Notes: generated by a model from the letters alone, not told the origin. Counted from the first letter of the stretch, positions 22,326 to 36,260 are shown. The stretch is DNA of 64,000 bases from Diadophis punctatus similis (GCA_023053685.1 JALIGW010000005.1:35154480-35218479), one strand, 5' to 3'. Numbers and translations: made by a program.

Positions 22326-25032
22326 TCATCATTTCTTGCTTACTAGCATACCATATGTGTCATGACATTGAAAAATGGCCACAGATTTGTTATTTATGAG
22401 GTAATATACCTTTTCAGTCTCTAGTTATTGGGTTTCATGTGATACTAGGAAGATTGCAACAATTGATTCACATGCGTACTGTCTTCTGTGAAAAGTCTCA
22501 TGACTGGTTTCAATAAAAGGTGGGCTAGTAATATTAGCAAAGCTAACCTCCTTCTGAGCAGAACTTTGCAGTTGTGGCTTACTTGTAGTCATGGTTTGCT
22601 TGTGGTACTCTATGTTAATGAGTAGATGCAACAGAAGTAGGCTGTAACAATGAATGTAATGGTGAAGAGAAAGGAGTCTTACAGAAAAACATGCTGGCAC
22701 ATAAAATTGTATTCCTAGTTTTTCTCCCTGTTATGTTTAAAAACAGTAAATGTTTGTCTTGGACTCTAAGTATCAACTTGCCCTAGTACCCTTATTGCTG
22801 AGAGGGTTAACCATACTCCAATAATGCATAATTTAAAAGTAATGTTTGGCATGAAAGATACATATGGGAACAATCAGCCTTGAGCTGATATTTAGAGTGC
22901 CAAGAGTTGAGTTGAATTCTCAGTTGTAATGGCAGCGCCAGCACAGAACTCTGTTGCACTTTTAGCAGAAGATAGAGCAACATAAAGGCATTTGGTTGTT
23001 CATGTTAAAGAATCTGAGGACAGAAATGAATCTATGAATGAAGTCAACAGAATATTAGCTTTGGCACTTCAAAACAGCTCTAACAGACATTATGTTTAAT
23101 GAGGTGATAAAACCCAGCCATTGCTCATGTCAGTGTTAGAAAGTCCATCACACACTCCACCCCTAAGCTTTTTCCATATATAGAAATAAAGTTGCAACAT
23201 TCTACATTATCTATAGTATAACCATCCCAGATGAGGCTAAAAAACCATTGAATCTGTGAAGTGCTTCAAAAGGCTACAAAGCACTTTGAAGCCACCTGCT
23301 TTGATTTACTGCATCAAAGTATTTCCAGGCTTTGATTTTGTAAATCTGTTGATTTGACTGAATTTTCATCAGATCAAAACTTGGCAGAGCCACATCTTCT
23401 TACTAGGAGCTTATGAGAAAAAGGTGCTATTGCATTTATATCCATCTTGTAAATGTTGTATAAGTTTTTCCATAGTGGAAAAAAATGCTGGTTAATGTCT
23501 TGATCTGTTTCAGATTGTTCATCTAACATTCCTATTAATATATTTTTGGTATCATTTTCCAATTTTTGAAAGAGAAAAATACTTTGTGTCCTTGAAATGA
23601 ACCCTTGAGATGTATTTTAAATATCTTTTGGTGGTATTGCTAATCTTACTTTATTGATACAAGATTATGGAGATTATAATTGTCTTCTAATAAAGTTTCA
23701 AAGAGAGGGGAGAAACCACCTGGGATGCTCTTATGATGTGTTCCCTTGAAATATAATAGAAATGTGGAAGCCAAGAAACTAAAGATTACCAGAGAGATTA
23801 TTGCACAAGAAGAAACATTATACACATCATCCCTTACTTTTAAACAAAACTCATTAAACAGTCATAAAATTATACTTATTAGAATGTCTTCTCCTTTGGG
23901 CAGGGAATTAGAAAGCAATTTCACTGAATGAAATGATTGGGGGAAAATGCAAAGACTTTTTTGGGGAAGGGTCACAATACATGTTCTTAGCTGATCTATA
24001 TTTTATTTATCTTCTTTCTAACTCTAAAGTCCTGTAAAAATGACTTCTATCCATGTGGGTACTAAGAGCCAACAACTTGATGGTCAATCAATTAAAAAAA
24101 TAGGTATGAAAAGTCAAGACAGAAAAAGTACGGTAAATTGTGATTATTAAGAAAACTCTACCATGAAAAAGGGCAGGTGATGAATTTGTTTTTTGTTGCA
24201 TTTAGTATCCCTCTCCCTTATTTCAAAACTACTAATGTTATCCAAATTCCACAACTAGAATTAAGGGTGGTTCAATCCATTCTTTCTTTTTATTTCCTTA
24301 TTCAAGACTGCAATGACTCTGTACCAACTTGTAGGACAGATTAATAATTGGATGGTAGATATGCCATATATGGGAACTGAATAAAAACACAATTAACTTA
24401 TGGATATATACTCCCATTGCCAAACATCCTTTAGAACTGATTATTTTTCCAGGGTTACTAAATCCCAAAATTTCTATTAGTTTAGATAATGGGTGTGGGG
24501 GGGAAGAATTCATAGATGAACATGTCATTCAGACTGCACAATTCCAGAAATAGATAGAGATTCTAATTTTTATATAGTAACTTGGTTAAACCAAACAACA
24601 AATGATTGATTTCTGGGGACTCTGAGCTCCTGTTTCAAGCCAACTGGTGATAGGTTTGCATACAGAAATCTTTCCAGATCCAAAGAAATGGACATTTAGA
24701 ACAGATAGACACTTTTATTAGATCCCAACTAAGACTTGTAGTATTCAGCTATACTTAAAGAAACATAAAGTCCCAAATATTTAATACAATCCGTAGAAAG
24801 CATAAAACTTAACTCTTTACATATTTGGGTTGAATATAAAAATTGATCAGTGCCATGTTGATCTCCCTTATTACCCAATCAATATAATTATGTATATATA
24901 AAACAAAAACCTGATTATTATTTGCTTCTGAATCTAACAAGGGTCTGCCCGTTGCCATTGACTTGATACTGTTGCTTTAAACAATGTGCCAAGAACTTAC
25001 TATCTATTCACTTGATGACAATTTAATGACAA
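22326..25032. other. Mostly unique AT-rich sequence, no gene seen
   Basis: No frame above about 90 codons. The stretch at 24290-24900 may be a heavily decayed LINE, but I could not support a frame. Confidence 0.4.
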
Positions 25033-25070
25033 TTCCATCTTATTCCATCTTATTCCATCTTATTCCATCT
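25033..25070. repeat. Short tandem repeat, 10-bp unit
   Basis: Four copies of attccatctt stand directly before the 5' truncation point of the CR1-L3 copy that starts at 25071. Confidence 0.9.
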
Positions 25071-25790
25071 CCGGGACCGCATTCTGCCTCATACTTCCCT
25101 TCGACCGGTTAGGGCCCACAGAGTTGGCCTCCTCCAGGTCCCGTCAGCCAAGCAATGCCGGCTGGCGGGCCCTAGGGGGAGAGCCTTCTCTGTGGGGGGG
25201 GGGCGCTCTGGAACCAACTTCCCCCAGAGACCCGAACCATCCCCACCCTGCTGGCCTTCCGAAAAGCCGTCAAGACATGGCTTTTCCTGCAGGCAGGGGG
25301 TTAGAGACGAATCCATCTGAGCTCTCCCCCGGGTATGTTTGGTTGATGGATGTTTTTTAATATTGAATTTTTAATTTTTGTATTCGATTTTAATTTAATT
25401 TAATTTAATTTAATTTAATTTAATTTAATTTAATGGCTTTGTATGCCACCCAACTCCCAGGGGACTCTGGGCGGCTCACAGCATATTCGAATCCATTATA
25501 ACAAATATAAAATACAATAATTAAAAAACATACAAAAGTTAAAAGAATCTCATATTCACAAAACAAGGGGGGAGACCCATATCTAATCTAGTTGGTCTCA
25601 CTTTCACCCCGCCTGCCGGAAGAGCCAGGTTTTTATTGCTTTCCGGAAGGCCAGCAGGGTGGGGATGGTCCTGATCAATTATGTTTATTGCTGGTTTCTT
25701 GTATTTTTTTTTTGCTGTACACTGCCCTGAGTCCCTCGGGAGTAGGGCGGCATATAAGAAAACCAAAATAAATAAATAAATAAATAAATT
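25071..25790 (+). mobile_element. CR1-L3 LINE 3' end, split by a nested copy
   Basis: The plus-strand copy starts at cgggaccgcattctgcctca and covers the last 75 or so codons of ORF2 plus the 3' UTR to about 25388. It resumes at about 25677 and ends with the family 3' terminus (ccctgagtccctcgggagta, then ggcggcatataag) and an (AAAT)n tail. The gap is filled by a minus-strand copy of the same family. A poly-G slip at 25191-25202 breaks the frame. Confidence 0.85.
25389..25676 (-). mobile_element. CR1-L3 LINE 3' end nested inside another copy
   Basis: On the minus strand it runs from the end of ORF2 (gccatccccaccctgctgg-like, then a cttccggcaggcggggtg-like block) through the UTR to the 3' terminus agtcccctgggagttgggtg. 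A (TTAAA)n tail follows, seen as ttaat repeats at 25389-25435. Tail type and termini match the copy at 59818, so it is younger than the copy it interrupts. Confidence 0.85.
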
Positions 25791-26339
25791 AATATAAAAA
25801 TCACCCAATTGTAACATAGCTAAAATAATTACAATATAAGCTTATTCCATTGGATTTTCACATAAACAAGCATTCTTTAAGTAAATTTTCCAACTGTTCA
25901 TATAAAATAGTATTTTTTTTCTTTTTCCTTGAGCTGTAGGCAGTAATATAACCTCTCATGTATGCCTGATAAGTATCTCATATAGTCTGTAAAGTGAATG
26001 ACTCATGTTTAACTTCACAAATTGTAAAGTTAATTATATAATACAACTAAAAAAACTGTCCCAGAGAAATATTAAAATACCATCTATCAATAGGATAGCT
26101 TGACATTTTTTAATTGAGGGGTTAATACAATTGGAGCATAACTGGATATGACAACAGAATGAGTAGAAGAATCTAAAACCTATTTTAGTTGAGAAGGAAA
26201 TATAAATAAATAATATAATGTGAGTACATTTTTACTAGCATAAGAAATACATGTATATTTCCTATCAGAAGGATGAAGTTTATACCAAGCATCAATCAAA
26301 TTAAACTGTGAATAAGCCAGCAACATTTTCCAATTCTGA
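25791..26339. other. AT-rich sequence, possibly LINE-derived
   Basis: No readable frame. It may continue the L1-like fragment to its right. Confidence 0.35.
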
Positions 26340-27560
26340 TTATAAATGTATTTTACAGGGAAGAATATTCTTATTGAAAACAAAATACATCACTTTATTC
26401 ATATTGACTCCTATGTCTAAATGATCAAATTGGATACTTTGAAGTCTTGCGAGGCATCTATAAAATAAATTAGGATAATTTTTAATGGACCCATAAACAT
26501 TGACAAAGATCAAATGAATACCAAATATCCTCAGATTAATAATAATGAAATGTCCACAGAAATCAATATATTCTTGTGTCACTATCTTAATAACATCTTT
26601 ACTCAGATCATAACTCCAACAGGTTTCGTGCTATTGCCTCATGTATACCTGACCAAACAATTTCTGACAATTTCATGGTGGTGAAGAAGGTAATGTAGAT
26701 TTTGTGGAAATCTCACTTTTTACATCAGCTTAACCCATTCAAAATCTTTTACTCTTGAGAGTATCTGTTAACATCAATATATAAAGAATTTAAAATTGAA
26801 ATAAATGTGCAAATGAAGCAAAAGTAATAAACCAGTTTCTGAGGGAATAAATGGTACCATTATAAATATAAATATACAGGTCTATTATATATAAGTCTAA
26901 ATCTATAATAAATAGGTAATTAAATCAGTGACTAAAAAAAGATAAATCTAAAATTAATAGTATAAAATAGCAGAACATAAACAAAATCTGGGAAACTAGA
27001 TTCAGCAGTCCTCAGCCCAGGTTAATGGGATCCAGCAGTTAGTGTTTTAACCTTCTCCAATGCTTGTTGAAATTTTCGGAGTTGTTCCTGCATTGTTATC
27101 TTAATTTGTTTCTAATAATTTTATGTGGCAATCGAAGATGGTAGCATTCCTATCCAACGTACCAATGTCTCTATGAATATTAGCCCTCTCTTAAAATCAT
27201 TTGCCATGGTTGGTCTCTATAAGATTGATTGCATATTGACTGCAAATTTTCCATCAACTGGAAAATAAAATTTTCCTTAAAAAGAGCCCCAGCCCTGACT
27301 TGAATTATATCAGTAAATGCAGGAAGCTTTCCAGTGTGTCACTAATCTCAACTGTAGAAATAGTTTTATCTTGAGGTTTTACTGTCAAGACTAATTTTTC
27401 TAAAGATGTGGGAACTGGGAACATCTTCCTCAACTGGAGAAGCACTTCTTCTCTAAGGAGTTTGTTTATTTGTGTCAGAAGCATCACAATTAAAATAAGG
27501 CATACTTCATTCTCTAAGGAGTGAAAGTGCACTTTATAAGTTTAAAACAAAAGTAGAAAG
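26340..27560 (-). pseudogene. Degenerate L1-like LINE, 5' half (ORF1-like to endonuclease)
   Basis: On the minus strand, about 26582 to 26340 encodes GHFIIINLRIFGIHLIFVNV followed by YGSIKNYPNLFYRCLARLQ. This resembles the part of LINE apurinic endonucleases where a 'grfi.....l.NvYaP' strand precedes an 'ff..l...L' helix. Upstream (27300-27000) are glutamine/leucine-rich bits such as QEQLRKFQQALEKV that could come from a coiled-coil ORF1. Stops and frameshifts are frequent. The class is an inference. Confidence 0.4.
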
Positions 27561-28986
27561 CGACTCATCAAAACACCAAAGCAATTGAAGCAGTTGATAA
27601 AGGAAGAAGACAAAGAAGCAAACAGACAGCTATGTAAGCCTCCATGCCACTGGAAGTCTTATAAAAATAAATTGTATACAGTATATTACAATGAAAAGTA
27701 TATCCTCCTTCTCAACTACCACAAATCTTAACCTGTGTAAAGAGTTTACAGATTTGAATTTTTCTAAAGGCATTACATTTTTTAAAAAATGTTGTAAAAT
27801 CTGTTTTCTAAGATTGCAATAGTACCCTGTATAATACATTAAACTCGGACAGTGAAAGCAGAATATATTGAATTACTACTGTAGAGAAGTTATAGTTTAT
27901 TTAATCTTGAAGAGGAATATTTGGAATTCATGAAGAAAATAATTCAACAATATATTTGCATCCCTGAACTGTATTGAAGTTTTTAGCGCTTCCTTAATAA
28001 CAACTAAACCTTGACCTAGAAATATGCTTCAGACTAAACTTGTAATTCTGATTTGTTATTGCTTACAGTTCAGGGTTAAGGATGATATTGTGGAATTATT
28101 GTGACTTTTAGTAATTCTGGGACATTAATATTTAATGAATTGAACATGGTGATTAGGATACTGGTGGGCAGAAGGCAGGTCAAGATCTACTGGGAGTTCT
28201 CTTAATGATTTGCAGCTGGATGAAAGTATTTTTTAAATTTCCAATTGTTTAAAATTACAAGAGCAAACAGATTGTTTCCTGTTACTCAATTATATTGCAA
28301 ACAAAAAGGAAGCCTGAAACTGGATAGGGGAGAATAGACCGGCAATCCAAAGCTTTTTTTGTGCAAGAGTTATGAACTCATTTCATTAATTGCAAATGTG
28401 TATTTCAAAAAATAAATCTGTACTGAGAAATCTCAGGATTCTAGCAACACAAAGTAAGCCATATAAGCCTAAATTCTGGTTGTCACTGGTTTAGATGCCT
28501 TGATCTTCTGGCATAATTAAAGTTTTCTGTATTTTCTGTATAATAGAGAGATGGTGCTCAGATTTGCATAAAACCTTATGGGGGGGCGCAGTAAGCTGGT
28601 ATTGGAGAAAACAGGCTTCTTACACTTTGCTGGCATACTTTGGTTCATTAGTGCAAGGGCTGAAGTCTCTTCATATATTGATGCAAAGGTTTCTAGTAAA
28701 TCAAAAGTTAAAGAAAACAGAAGTAATCACAGGATGCTATTAAATATACATATATTAAAGGGGAAAATACCATTCAGAACAAAATAGAGCTGCTTGTATA
28801 ATAGAGCTGTAAAACAGCAACTTTGTGTGGGGCACTTAGTTGGCAGAATTTTTCATTAACCAGAATAATATTCAGTTATATTATAATGTGTAATATTTTA
28901 AGAAGATATAGGATGAACCTAGAATAATATGGGATTATAAAACCTAGAAAGCCCATCCTATTAAGAGTTATTGAAGAGTTATTGAC

Positions 28987-28987
<1 letters not shown>
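27561..28987. other. AT-rich sequence, no gene seen
   Basis: No exon or repeat family recognised. Confidence 0.45.

Positions 28988-29070
<83 letters not shown>
28988..29070. repeat. (TC)n microsatellite
   Basis: About 41 uninterrupted TC units. Confidence 0.98.
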
Positions 29071-29072
<2 letters not shown>

Positions 29073-29685
29073 CTGACAGGAAGATTTTCATAGCAGGGTG
29101 ACCTTGATATTCTTTTCAATTGTTTATTCCTTCCCTCATTGGGCATCCCAGCCTCCCTTTCCAGGCCAACTGTCACCTTCATGCGGTCCTGCCTGGAGGT
29201 CTCTGTGCTGCCTCAGAAACCATTCCCTATAACATCAAGCAAAAATTTCTAGAGAGAGGTGCTGCTTGGCACAGGAAGCCTCTAGGTGTCAACCACATGG
29301 TCTGACCGTTGCTGCTGGAAGATCTACCTGGATGGGTTAAGGTGAATCATGAGGCTGCTACTGGCAGGCCTCTTATCTTTCTGTAGCACTTGTACTATAT
29401 CAGCAACTTTCAAAGTATGAGCTGAGGAACCCTAAGAGTCCCAATACACTTTCAGGAAGTCCACAAAGTCAGGTAAATATTTTAACATTTCTCAGTTTTA
29501 TACAGTACCTACTGATAAATATAATCACATAAACCAATGCTCTGTGGGTTCCTCAGTCAGTTTTTAAGAATGTAAGAGGATCCTGAGACCAAACGGTCTG
29601 GGAATTGCTGCCCTTAACTATGTGTCTGGACAACACTGTCAGTGTCACAAAATATACAGTAGCTGCATATACCACAATGAAATTG
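29071..29685. other. Moderately GC-rich unique sequence, function unknown
   Basis: The region 29120-29400 is less AT-rich than its surroundings but has no frame longer than 61 codons and no recognised family. Confidence 0.4.
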
Positions 29686-29693
29686 GTATAGAA

Positions 29694-29824
29694 CAGGGGT
29701 CTCCAAACTTGACAACTTCAAAATTTGTGAATTTCAACTCCCAGAATTCCCCAGCATGGCTGGCTGAGGAATTCTGGGACTTGAAAACCCCAAGTCTTCA
29801 AGTTGCCAAGTTTGGAGTCCCCTG
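29694..29824. mobile_element. Palindromic hAT MITE, 131 bp
   Basis: Starts CAGGGGTCTCCAAACTTG and ends CAAGTTTGGAGTCCCCTG; most of the element is one inverted repeat around ccccagcatggctgg. The flanks GTATAGAA and ATATAGAC are an 8-bp duplication with two mismatches. The inner cttcaactcccagaattc block is shared with MITEs at 36065 and 40622. Confidence 0.88.
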
Positions 29825-29850
29825 ATATAGACAATAAAAAGGATGCTACA

Positions 29851-30588
29851 AGAACTCGCCTGGTGCACCAATTGCGGCCATACTTGGAGAAGGAGGCTCT
29901 ACTCACGGTCACTCACGCCCTTGTCACCTCTCGTTTGGACTACTGCAATGCACTCTACATGGGGCTACCCTTGAGGAGTATTCGGAGACTTCAGTTGGTG
30001 CAAAATGCGGCTGCGCGTGCTGTGGTGGGTGTGCCAAGGTACACCCACGTTACACCTATACTCCGCCAGCTGCATTGGCTGTCCATCGGTCTCTGGGTAC
30101 AATTCAAGGTGTTGATCATCATCTTTAAAGCCCTACATGGCCTAGGACCAGGCTTCCTTCGGGACCGCATTCTGCCTCACACTTCCCTTCGACCGGTTAG
30201 GGCCCACAGAGTGGGCCTCCTCCAGGTCCCGTCAGCCAAACAATGCCAGTTGGCAGGCCCTAGGGGGAGGGCCTTCTCTGTGGGGGGCCCCGCGCTCTGG
30301 AACCAACTTCCCCCAGAGACCCGAACCATCCCCACCCTGCTGGCCTTCCAGAAAGACGTCAAGACATGGCTCTTCCTGCAGGCAGGGGGGAAAGACTAAA
30401 TCGATCTGAATTCCCCCCTTGGTATGGCTGATTGTGAACATTTTTTTAACTTTTGTATATTTTCTTAACTGTTGCTTTTAAATTACTGTTTATTATTGAT
30501 GTTCTTATAAAATTGTTGTACGCCGCCCTGAGTCCCTCGGGAGTAGGGCGGCATAGAAGAACAAATAATAAAATAAATATAAAATAAA
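29851..30588 (+). pseudogene. CR1-L3 LINE, ORF2 C-terminus and 3' UTR
   Basis: A long plus-strand frame (to about 30399) encodes the C-terminal, post-RT part of a CR1-L3 ORF2. It includes LDYCNALYMGLP, QNAAARAVVGVPRYTHVTP, VLIIIFKALHGLGPGFLRDR, GRAFSVGGPALWNQLPPET and TWLFLQAGGKD. The reverse transcriptase core is missing, so this is a 5'-truncated copy. The first codons of the frame come from the neighbouring MITE. The 3' UTR ends in a GCCGCCCT/AGGGCGGC hairpin (30522-30529, 30545-30552) and an A-rich tail. Confidence 0.88.
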
Positions 30589-31645
30589 CTCAGCATGTAG
30601 TCACATGAAGAATGAATCTGACTCAGGAGGTAGTTTCATTAAACAATGTCAACCATCTGAACTAGGTATTAAATCTCTTGTTACTTCTCAAAGCATTTCA
30701 TATTATGATAAAAGTAAGAATCCATCTATTTAGAATAATTATATTGGGATAGTCTATAGACCTTACTTGTGATAATAATCAAGAAATGCCCAGTCAGGTG
30801 TGCTTATATAGGAGAAATTCAAGACCAGACTTTGAAAGAGTCTAATTCAGTGTCTGCTAAGTTTAATTCCTTTTTATTGTTCCTTGTCAGCACTCCTCAG
30901 TGGTTGTACAGAATCACACTTCATTGCCCTGTTTTGCTTCTTTCCTTTCTTGAGGAGAAATATACAGCACAACTGTGGATGCTTAATTAGATCATATGAA
31001 ATCTTTGTACCATGGATTTGCAAACAAGTCAAAAACAATTTATAAACATGCAAGATACCATGGATTGGGTTAGTGCAAATTAATTCATAAATAACCATGC
31101 TTTTAAAATTGGTGGCAATTAGTACAGAATGATGCCCTTGTTGACTCCCAGACCACAATTTTATGGCCTTCCTGAGCATTATAAATTTCAGCAGAGCTTC
31201 TTGACATATCTCATTCCACTACCAAGCAAATCCCAGGTTCATTTATCTCTTGACTATGCAAGAGGAAAAAGATTACATAAATAGGCTTCTTACAATCATT
31301 GCAAACAGCTTGCCTCAGGCAAAAGGTTTAAATCAAGTGAGTCTCTAGGTAAGCTTGCAAGAAACATTGAGCCGTACTGTGGTTTAGCACAGAGCAGGTG
31401 TGACCTGGGGGAGGATGCTGCAGTGAAGGCCTGAGCCTGAAATAGAGTGCTGGATAGTGGACAGGGCAAGAGGCTGAGAAGCATCCTCTCTAGTAGCCTT
31501 ACAATGAAGTAGAATTAACTCATACAGTGTTGGGAAACACCCAACCTAGCAGGGAGAAGGGCTCAAGCTAGAGTTCAGTTAGTCTGGAGTCACTGTGCAA
31601 TTGCAAAAGGGCTGGACCAACACCCCGCCCTTAGGTTTCTTCAGT
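30589..31645. other. Unique sequence, no gene seen
   Basis: No exon or repeat recognised. Confidence 0.45.
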
Positions 31646-31653
31646 CCCTATCT

Positions 31654-32410
31654 CAGTGATGGCGAACCTATGGCACACGTGCCACAAGTGGCACGTGGAT
31701 CCATATCGGCGGCACGTGAGCTCAGGTCTGGCACACACCAGCTGATTTTCGGGCCTTCTGGGCCCACTGGGAATCAGGAAACGGCCTGTTTCCAGCCTCC
31801 AGAGGGGATGGGGAAGGCCCATTTATTGCTCTACCCAAGCTCCAGAGCCTTTCTAGGAGCCAGGGGAGGGTGAAAACCGCCTTCCCCACCCCCCCGGATG
31901 TCCTCCAGAGGTTGGAAACAGGCCGTTTGCTGACTTCCAGTTGGACCGGAAGCGGCGTTTTTTGCTCTCCTCAGGCTTCAGAGCCTTTCTAGGAGCCTGG
32001 GGAGGGCAAAAACGTCCTCCCCACACCCCGGAGGCCCTCGTTGGGAAGTTGGGAAATGGGCCATTTCTGGCCTCCGGGGGAGGCCGTTTTCACCTTCCCC
32101 AGGCTCCTAGAAAGGCTCTGAGCTAAGAGCAAAAAAATGGGCCTTCCAGTCCAACCAGAAGTTGGCAAACGGGCCATTTTCCCTTTCCAGAGGGCCTCCG
32201 GGGAGGGTGGGGAAGGCCATTTTCACCCTTCCCAGGCTCCTAGAAAGGCTCTGAAGCCTGGGTAGAGTGAAAAACGGGTGTGCCATTGCGTGCCAGGAGC
32301 AGGGGGTTCACGAGCGCAAGCATGGAATTATGGGTGTGGGCACACGCGTGCACTCCCCCCGTGCTCCCCCCCTTTTGGCACGCGAACCAAAAAAAGGTTC
32401 GCCATCACTG
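31654..32410. mobile_element. hAT-type non-autonomous transposon, 757 bp
   Basis: Left end CAGTGATGGCGAACCTATGG, right end GGTTCGCCATCACTG. It is flanked by an exact 8-bp duplication CCCTATCT (31646-31653 and 32411-32418). The interior is built from repeats of a GC-rich block (gagcctttctaggagcc and its complement ctcctagaaaggctctg) in both orientations, at 31848, 31981, 32102 and 32236. No transposase frame. Confidence 0.94.
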
Positions 32411-32418
32411 CCCTATCT

Positions 32419-34020
32419 ATTTGTTCCCAAGGGAAGACTGTCAGTCTTGGGAAATTCCTATTTCATAGACAGCACGTAATAAAATAGTTAGCTTGAACTC
32501 TGCACATTTGGGTCTGGTTGTTTGCGCCTGAGATTAATATTCCCAGTCTTGACTCCTGGGGAAAGAAAAAAAGAAAACATGATGATGACAGACCCTCAAG
32601 CAGAAGGAGTTATGACATCCAAAATGGAAATGATGGTGCTTCAATTATTTCAGCAAATTTAAAACATGCCACCACCAGCAACTCCAGTTTCTAGCTTCCA
32701 CCCAGAACCTACTATCAAATGTATCAACTATAGCCAAGCTCTACAACAATATTTGTTCTGACCTACTTAACAGAGATATTCAACTGATGGAATTAAACCA
32801 GACATCAGTGAGATTAATAGACAAATCAAGAGTCAAATAAAATCTAATGGATGACCTATTAAAAGACAGAACTCAAAAATAAAACTGAAATCACCAGTTC
32901 TCACACTAGGTCCTGGTTTTTCCTACCCTGTATAATGTATGTCTGATCCAGGTGGAGCCACTATTTTGTTTTGTTTTGTTTTGAGAAAAAAAAGTAGCCA
33001 AGAAGGCAGTTACTCAGGTGTGCCAAGATGACTAGAGTTTTAGAAGAGAAAGAAACATAATTGCAAAAAAACTGTGTTTCTAACTTATGGTTAATCAAAA
33101 TATTACTTGCACAACAGCAAATGTTTTTGCCTTCTATGTGCCTAAACATAACATGCCTATTTCTGAATGATTCTTTTGTAGTATTGGAGGTGGCTTGTCT
33201 AAAGATTAGCCAACCCAACATGTTTGACTTTGCATTCACAGAAACAAGCTGATGTGTTTTGTTTAACCTTCATTATGTGTCATCCTGGCAGAGGTTACTA
33301 GGAGCTGTATTTCAGCTATATGTGAAAATCCCTAGACTTCCTGTCAAGCAGTTACCAGGTAGCCTTAAGCACAATAAAAGAATAATGGATTTAAAATTAG
33401 TGATCTGCTTCACACTTTACAGTCTCATCTGTATCTTACCAATATTGCCCAATAAACAACAGAGGAAGGTAACAGTGCTATGAGAATGTATCTCCTTCCA
33501 GCACTTTTTATTCCCAAACTGTCAGGAACATATCTGGCTTTATATAATTATTCCCAGGAAAGCAGGCAAGTATTTGCTGACTTTAATCCTTTCTAGGAGA
33601 AGTTGCTTTTTCAGGCTGGTTAATTGCTGAGGATTCCGTTATGTGGAAAGGCCCAGACATCTTCAGAAAAAACATGTTAGGGTTGAAATTTTCAGTATAC
33701 AGTCAATTTTACCACTTCTTTTTACTATGGACTGGATCATTTTGAAAAGTGCCTGCCAATATTTGGGGTTTATCTGAAACTAAACCATATGGTCAAAGGA
33801 AAATCTTAAAAAAAATTCTAAATAGCCATATCCAAATATTCTGGAATTATTACTGGCAATCTTTCAAAGTCCCAACTGTATGCCCATTTTGCAAACTGAG
33901 GCTAGACTTAAAAATATAAGAGGTGGGACTTTCACAATTTTAACCTACTGATTAGCATTCTCCTTGGAATCATCCTGTAGATTGTAGGCTTCAGTGGTAT
34001 TATTTTTCTGCTGGGATATT
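32419..34020. other. Unique sequence, no gene seen
   Basis: A short (GTTTT)n run sits at about 32966-32983. No exon recognised. Confidence 0.45.
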
Positions 34021-34049
34021 CTTTTTATTAGGTTTAGAGAGTGCCGAAG

Positions 34050-35260
34050 CTACTATTAAACAAAGAATATAACTGAATAATGATAAATGAAATTTATATT
34101 CAATGATATATAATTGAAATTTTCAGAAGTGATAATAAGAATCATTACAAAGTAAAATAGAACAAAGTAAAGGAAAAGGAAAGGGAGAAATAATAGCAAA
34201 AGCTAAAAGTGAAATAAAAGACAAAAAGTAGAAGAAAGTAGAAAAGAGATAAAGAAAGATATAAATGCGGCTTCTGATCTTCAAAGCAAATATAAGAACA
34301 AATATATTTTAAACTTTTCTAAACTTGCATCATAATACTCTTCTTTCTGTAATATATCCTGTCTAATTGTCAAACCATAAATCACAAATTCCTTATTTTT
34401 AATCTATATGCAAAAAGTCCATAAGAGCTTCCAGTCACCAATAACTGTAGAAATTGCCTTTCACTAATCAAAGAAATCAGTTTGTCCATCTCAGCAAGTT
34501 CTCTTAATTTCACCAACCTTTCCTCCATGGGGATCTTTGCCAAATCTTTCAATCTTTATGCATATACCATGGTAATTTCGCTACAGTAATCCTATATTGA
34601 AATAATCTTCCATGAATTTTTTCTAACTATTTATCTATCAATCATAGAAGGTAACATTCTGACTTCAAGTGAATATTAACCTTTAAAATCCTCTGTATAA
34701 ATGTATGCATTGGAATTTATATTTTAGCATTTTTATATATTCACCAAGCATGATAAAATATTTGTTCATGTTGTTCACAATTCAACATATATTTGAAATG
34801 CCTTTATACATTCTGTATAATTTCTCTGGCATCATGTACAAAGATACATCAAAGATACATATAATATTTATCTTTAAGATCGTAATGAAAATTTCAACCC
34901 TTTTAATTAAACCTTTTCCAATTGATCCGTGTGTTATAACCAAAATTCTTAGCCCATCTTATCATACATTCTTTAATCTATTCTCCCTGTAGTTGAAATT
35001 ATCACAAAAAATTATGCATTTTATCAAGTACATCATCATCATCATCACCACCACCACCACCACCACACAATTGTTCTTCAAATTCATTCTTACTTTGCTC
35101 CATACCATAATTCTTTTTATCCATTTTAAATCTTTCTGATACCTGCCATTGATAGCTCTCTTGATTTAATTTTATATTCCCCTTGATAATTTGCCAATAA
35201 TTCCTGGTACATTAACCATTTCTCTTTGCCTGCTGTTTCCCTTCTGTAAAATGGTTCTGC
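34050..35260 (-). pseudogene. Degenerate L1 LINE, ORF2 C-terminal part and 3' region
   Basis: Reading the minus strand from the right, CMIRWAK (about 34960) is followed much later by KDLAKIPMEERLVKLRELAE and MDKLISLISERQ (about 34540-34450). These two blocks occur in this order in the C-terminal region of squamate L1 ORF2. The lower end is purine/pyrimidine-biased 3' UTR-like sequence. Many stops and indels show a very old copy. The family call rests on these blocks only. Confidence 0.55.
35029..35066. repeat. (ATC)n-(ACC)n microsatellite
   Basis: Short compound trinucleotide tract inside the L1 fragment. Confidence 0.9.
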
Positions 35261-35765
35261 AACTGAGATTCACATAGGTTTTTGGGCAGACTGTGGCTTT
35301 GTATCTATTCCATATTTCCAACATGACACATCTAATAAAATCTAATAAAATTAATAGTAACTGAAGTTAAACTAAAACCAACAAGCATTGTATTTTGTAT
35401 TTTGAATATTAAATTGAATATTGATTAAAACAATGATTTAAATGATATGCCATACTATACATGATGTAGATTTTCGAAGTGATTAGGATTATGGACACAG
35501 CTGAATTGTAAAAATCAATAAATTTATTGTATTTATTGTATTTGTATGCCGTCCAACTCCCGAAGGACTCTTTTCAAAGTATATAAAACTGTCAGATTTA
35601 TTATAAGTTCTATGCTGCCTTTTTATTTGTGTAGACAAAATCTTTTTAATCTTGTTCAGCACTCTTGATATACCTCATCTCACACATTATAAACAGTGTA
35701 TTATTGTAAGCAATGTGTCTTCCATTTATAATCAAATTAGCAGTTATTAATCCAACTGGTATAGG

Positions 35766-36260
<495 letters not shown>

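Noticed and set aside
24290..24900. L1-like LINE on either strand
   Set aside because: Some phrases look LINE-like, but no consistent frame or ordered motifs could be supported.
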